NCBI RefSeq assembly: GCF_001723175.1
Contig: NC_064651.1
Span: 2,480,001 to 2,544,000 of the forward strand
DNA from: Penicillium oxalicum
Lineage: Eukaryota; Ascomycota; Eurotiomycetes; Eurotiales; Aspergillaceae
Reading direction: 5' to 3'
DNA: 64,000 nucleotides
A program made the translations under genes and the position numbers. This document shows, one piece after another, positions 60,378 to 64,000 of the stretch. A model generated the notes under the pieces. It was given only the letters and a program-made list of their open reading frames with translations, ran no database searches and was not told the DNA's origin. The stretch's first letter is position 1; each line of letters opens with the position of its first letter.

Positions 60378-62354
60378 ATGCCGGGGCATCTATCGTCTAA
60401 ATATCTACTTCAACTGACATCTGGGCGGATACCTGCAACGTTTTTCTCTCTCAGTGCCCAAGCTGCAACTCGTTGCACTTCTAATGCGGCGGTCGTGCGC
60501 CCCAATCGAGTTCCTCCCCTAAGCATGTCGACGAAAGCGTCTCCTGTCCTGAACCAAATTGGTATAGCAACTGAAGTTTCTGTGCCTCTATCTAGCTGAT
60601 AGTAGATGTTCAAATGACTAATGAGGCTTCGATGTCCTAGGGAAACCCGAAGATCTATTTCGATATACGTCAGGTCGATGGCTCGTTGACGAAAAGGCCC
60701 AGCAGCAGCTGCGTTATGTGAAATTTGATCTCGAAAATCGTTGTCGCCTGGCTGCAGCACAGTTTGACGATTCAACAGAATGTGTTTGTGTTGTCAAGCT
60801 GGAGGGAAACTTCAACAAAGCTTTCCTTCTTACCATGAACGATGGCAACGAGATCATATCAAATATCCCATGTCCAAATGCCGGTCCACCCTCGTTGACC
60901 ACGGCTTCTGAAGTCGCCACACTAAAGTTTCGTATGTACCATATTAAGTGGATGCGTGTGAAACTTGATCTGGCATATAGCTTATATATCCTTATTTTAG
61001 TGCGGTCAAGGACGTCAATCCGGGTTCCAGAAATGTTTGCATGGAGCTCTAACGCTACCAATCCAGTTGGTGCGGAGTTTAGCATTATGGAAAAGGTCAG
61101 GGGAGTTGGCTTGTCAGAGAAGTGAGAGGCAATGAATACATTGGAGCACTACAAGATAATCGATCAAGTTACGGAAATTGAGAAAGAGCTGGGCAATATC
61201 TCATTTCCAGCGTATGGCAGTCTTTTTCTCCGTGACTCACTACCTGCTAAGTGTCGACAGTACCCGCTCCCTCCAGAGCTAGATCCGGAAGGGCTGTTTT
61301 GCATTGGTCCGTCCTGCAAACGGCCCTAGTCGCATGGCAACTTTGCTGACATATTTCAATCGCTGTCAAAAGACATGGGACCTTGTGAGTGTCCCTATGA
61401 GCTGTGCTATGTGACTCAAAATCTGGATGATCAGTACTGATATACAGCAGGGGAGCGCTTTTCGGAATATACGCTATCGATTGTTCAGCGAGAGCTGGCG
61501 CATATTGCAAATTCAGGAGCCGAGGTGCAACATCAACTTCATAAGTTTGACGAATCTCAGACGATCGATGAATATGAAAGTTTTCTGAAAAGAGTGAACA
61601 TGATACTGCCGACTTTGTCTCATGACCTACGCGTGATTGATACTTCAGACCCCGTCATATGGCATACTGATCTAGATCTGGGAAACATACTTGTCTCACC
61701 GAATGAGCCCATTGTTATTGAAGGAATTATAGATTGGCAATCATCTCAGATATGTCCTTGATTCATCCAAGCTCGATTCCCCGAATTTTTCACACCACCC
61801 AAGAACTACATTCTTGGCCACAATGTACCCAGCTTACCAGACGGTTTCGACGGCCTCAGCTCTGAGCAAAACGAACAGGCGATCAACGACAAGAAAATGG
61901 CTTTGCGGTCGAAGTATTACGAGATGTCCAGTCTTGCTCATAACAAGCGCATACGCAATGCTATGAAACTTGACTCCAGGCTGTGGGAGCCCTTCGATTA
62001 TTGTCAGCTATTCTCCCAGAGTAGCTTGGTCCCCCTGCGCCAATGCTTGATTCGTTTATCTCAGGACTGGTCTTTGCTGGGGCTCCCGGGAAAATGCCCA
62101 TTTGTGATATCAGAAACTGAGCTCCAAAGGTACGATGAACAAAATTGCAATATAAGGACAGGCTTGATTTGTGTGATCTCGTGAAGAGCCAGCTTCTCAC
62201 TGATGATAGCGGCTGGGTTCCACATGATCGCTGGGAAGCGACCCAAGAGGCAAATAGAGAACTGTACAACTTGTATATCAAAACAATGAGTGAAGAGCTC
62301 ACGCCTCAAGCAGCCGCGAAGACTTGGCCTTTTCCACCATCACAGCCTGCCTGA
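60378..62354 (+). pseudogene. AIM9-like mitochondrial phosphotransferase-fold gene, disrupted
   Basis: An N-terminal exon (60378-60561) looks like a mitochondrial presequence. It joins 60642-60931 and 61001 onwards, giving FRYTSGRWL, a variant of the Gly-rich loop (VVKLEGNFNKAFLLT), SLTTASEVATL and RVPEMFAWSS, then the catalytic-loop motif WHTDLDLGN and IIDWQSSQ. These are aminoglycoside-phosphotransferase (APH) fold landmarks in the AIM9 group. The frame is broken by TGA at 61123-61125, TAG at 61327-61329 and TGA at about 61759-61761, and by a frameshift near 62130-62150. The first two stops sit where Trp would fit (TGG to TGA or TAG), so G-to-A changes explain them; the third is unclear. 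Similar sequence continues after each break, so they are not missed introns. One ordinary intron (about 61387-61447) also seems present. The product is not likely to be made whole. Confidence 0.8.
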
Positions 62355-62957
62355 TCTGACTATGGGGAGAGGGAAAAGGAGGGAAACCCTGTATCACGGA
62401 GAAGAACCGTCTTGGCATGAAACCCACTGCTGGGCCTGGAATAAACATGAAGCGCACGTCATAAAATATGAACAATAATAAGATTCATTAACATGAAATA
62501 TCTTGTTCGTTACCACTACCAAAAAAAGGCCCCGTAGATTCGAGGAGGGGAGGAGAGAAACGCGGAAAACGAAGCGGTCGACGTGCTCCTAAGAAAGCGA
62601 CGCAAGCTTTCTCAAAATATCCCATGTAATTCTCAGGAGGTTTGATTTTGACAAGATGAAGAATTGTTATGGTCTAGATAGTCGATTGTGAGCTGCCGAT
62701 CGGCTTGATGGCGTCGCTCGGCAACTTGAAGGCGGGAGATTTCGATCATACAGATTCGGCGGATCACCTTTTCGATCATTCACACCTCCATCCACCCCTC
62801 CAAACTTTCTTTATCATCCTCTCGGCGCACAATTTTGACGGGACCCATCTTTTGCAGTTCTTACTTTTTTCTTCTGGCTCTCCTCCGCTATCTCCTCCGG
62901 GGAAGAAAAAGCGTGGCGCATCGATCGTCGGGAGAACCTGTCAACCTCACTTGTGCA
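62355..62957. other. Intergenic region before the last gene
   Basis: About 600 bases with the promoter and leader of the right-edge gene. The frame at 62705-63055 overlaps its first exon and is not supported. Confidence 0.5.
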
Positions 62958-64000
62958 ATGAGCTCCAACCCCAGCGTTTACGCTGCAGAGCCCGCTTACC
63001 CCATCCTTGCACACACATTGCTTCAGGCGCCATCAACGGACCTGACAGACAGTGAGGAGTCAAATTATGATGTTACCTCAGAACGAAGCTGGAATCTGAA
63101 AGACGATTGGGAGAAAGGCATCCAGAATAATATCGCCGGAGTCTTTCGCTGCGGCACCGTCATTGGATTCTCCAGATTGAGATCGCGAAGCAAGGACACA
63201 GATGAATACGTGGGCCAGGTAATAAAATCCAACAAAACTCATGCCTCTGGTCGAGAATGGACTGAATCTAAGTTTTCACAGATTCCTCGCTATCTTCTCA
63301 CATCTCATCTTGTTCGTACTCCATCGTCGGAGACCTGTGCGTTCATCATCCACCCGAGCAATTTTGACGCCCTGTCCCCAAGGCTCTTGCTCCATGGTCT
63401 GCAATCTACCACGACATCTTCCCATCAGCCAGCGTTGTCGAAGATAGAGGCTCTCAAGCGTCTCGATCATGTGCAGTTACTTCCAGTGCAGTCTCTGCCC
63501 AATGCCGCGCAAGCTATCAATACAGTCTCGGACTCGCTCCAAAAACTCCAAGAGCAACGGCAGACGCGGCGGTCCGCAGATTCGCCCGTGGAGCTAGAAA
63601 GCCCTGTCATCTTCCTTATAGCCGGTCTGGATACCCTGGCTGAAGCGGTCGTTCGGGCATCGAATCCACTGCGAGGAACAGCTTTACTGGGAGCTATACT
63701 CCGCAGTGTGAATCTTCTGGCACGCACGTATGCACCCTGGCTTTCCGTCATCCTCGTCAACACATCCGGCCTTGGACCCGCTCAATATGATATCTCGCAA
63801 CCAGTGGATGGTAATCCGTCCGAGAGGGCTCGCAAGGAAGCAACCAAGATCCCAGGCGAGGACAGTATTCATTCTGTTTTTTCATCGCCCGGAGGCCCGC
63901 TACTGTGGACGCTTCTGATGAAAACGTTGGACCAAGGGATAGATACACATATCTTGCTGTCGGATGTCAAAGCCGCTCAGGTCGCGGAAGTGATCAAGGA
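62958..64000 (+). CDS. Partial gene at right edge, possible RecA-fold (Rad51-paralogue-like) protein
   Basis: Exons 62958-63218 and 63282 to the window edge give 326 complete codons with no stop. The N-terminus is MSSNPSVYAAEPAYPILAHTLLQAP. I see no Walker A (GxxxxGK) in the visible part. A segment PVIFLIAGLDTLAEAVV is followed by LLGAILRSVNLLARTYAPWL and SVILVNTSG. This order (hydrophobic strand, helix with Arg, then strand ending V-N) resembles the Walker B and following strand of Rad51-type recombination proteins, including Walker-free members. This is inference from pattern only; the C-terminus is outside the window. Confidence 0.75.
   Translation, partial: MSSNPSVYAAEPAYPILAHTLLQAPSTDLTDSEESNYDVTSERSWNLKDDWEKGIQNNIAGVFRCGTVIGFSRLRSRSKDTDEYVGQVIKSNKTHASGREWTESKFSQIPRYLLTSHLVRTPSSETCAFIIHPSNFDALSPRLLLHGLQSTTTSSHQPALSKIEALKRLDHVQLLPVQSLPNAAQAINTVSDSLQKLQEQRQTRRSADSPVELESPVIFLIAGLDTLAEAVVRASNPLRGTALLGAILRSVNLLARTYAPWLSVILVNTSGLGPAQYDISQPVDGNPSERARKEATKIPGEDSIHSVFSSPGGPLLWTLLMKTLDQGIDTHILLSDVKAAQVAEVIK

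Overview
The window is nuclear DNA from a filamentous ascomycete, most likely order Eurotiales (an Aspergillus or Penicillium relative). The genes are single transcription units with short introns (about 50-100 nt, one of about 180 nt), GT-AG borders and CTAAC/CTGAC-like branch sites. The recognisable proteins (EglB-like GH5 endoglucanase, PkiA-type pyruvate kinase, LYS12, FAB1, ArfB/Arf6-type GTPase, SUR7 family, DUF1748, DUF1769, DUF2945) resemble the sets found in Eurotiomycetes. There are no operons, insertion sequences or CRISPR arrays.

Layout. 0-4.6 kb: a possible C-terminal tail of a gene cut by the left edge, then two secreted plant-polysaccharide enzymes on the + strand, a CE16 GDSL acetylesterase and a GH5 endo-1,4-beta-glucanase. 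6.7-7.8 kb: a four-span SUR7/PalI-family membrane protein. 9.3-21.7 kb: a divergent pair of very large genes, a probable shelterin TPP1/Tpz1-like protein (-) and the PtdIns3P 5-kinase FAB1 (+), with a short last exon of FAB1 placed by splicing. 23.4-29.5 kb: pyruvate kinase (-, 6 exons), the tiny DUF1748 protein (+, first coding exon is only the ATG) and an F-box protein (-). 30.8-36.5 kb: a coiled-coil protein, a DUF1769 protein with a GC-AG intron and homoisocitrate dehydrogenase LYS12 (-, 4 exons). 38.4-42.7 kb: two lineage-specific low-complexity proteins. 44.7-49.5 kb: an Erg26/3-beta-HSD-like dehydrogenase (-), mitochondrial ribosomal protein uS8m (-) and a proline-rich conserved protein (+). 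49.5-53.7 kb: a gene-poor stretch holding one tRNA-Trp. 53.7-59.9 kb: Arf6-type GTPase, a DUF2945 (HVA1/TUDOR) protein, a UROD/MetE-like methyltransferase and a second F-box protein. 60.4-62.4 kb: a broken AIM9-like aminoglycoside-phosphotransferase-fold gene with several in-frame stops and a frameshift. 62.9 kb to the right edge: a partial gene whose core looks like a RecA/Rad51-paralogue fold.

Functional links visible from sequence are few. The two glycan-active enzymes are adjacent and co-oriented. FAB1, the Arf6-type GTPase and the SUR7 protein all act at membranes, but they are not clustered. LYS12 (lysine) and the MetE-like protein (one-carbon/methionine) belong to amino-acid metabolism, and LYS12 has two Gcn4/CpcA-type palindromes just upstream. 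I did not find a clearly new multi-gene system. The best leads are the decayed phosphotransferase gene, the ATG-only exon, the GC-AG intron, the long poly-G tracts, the isolated tRNA-Trp and the two under-characterised large proteins. Exon borders were read by eye and checked for reading-frame consistency; no database search was run.
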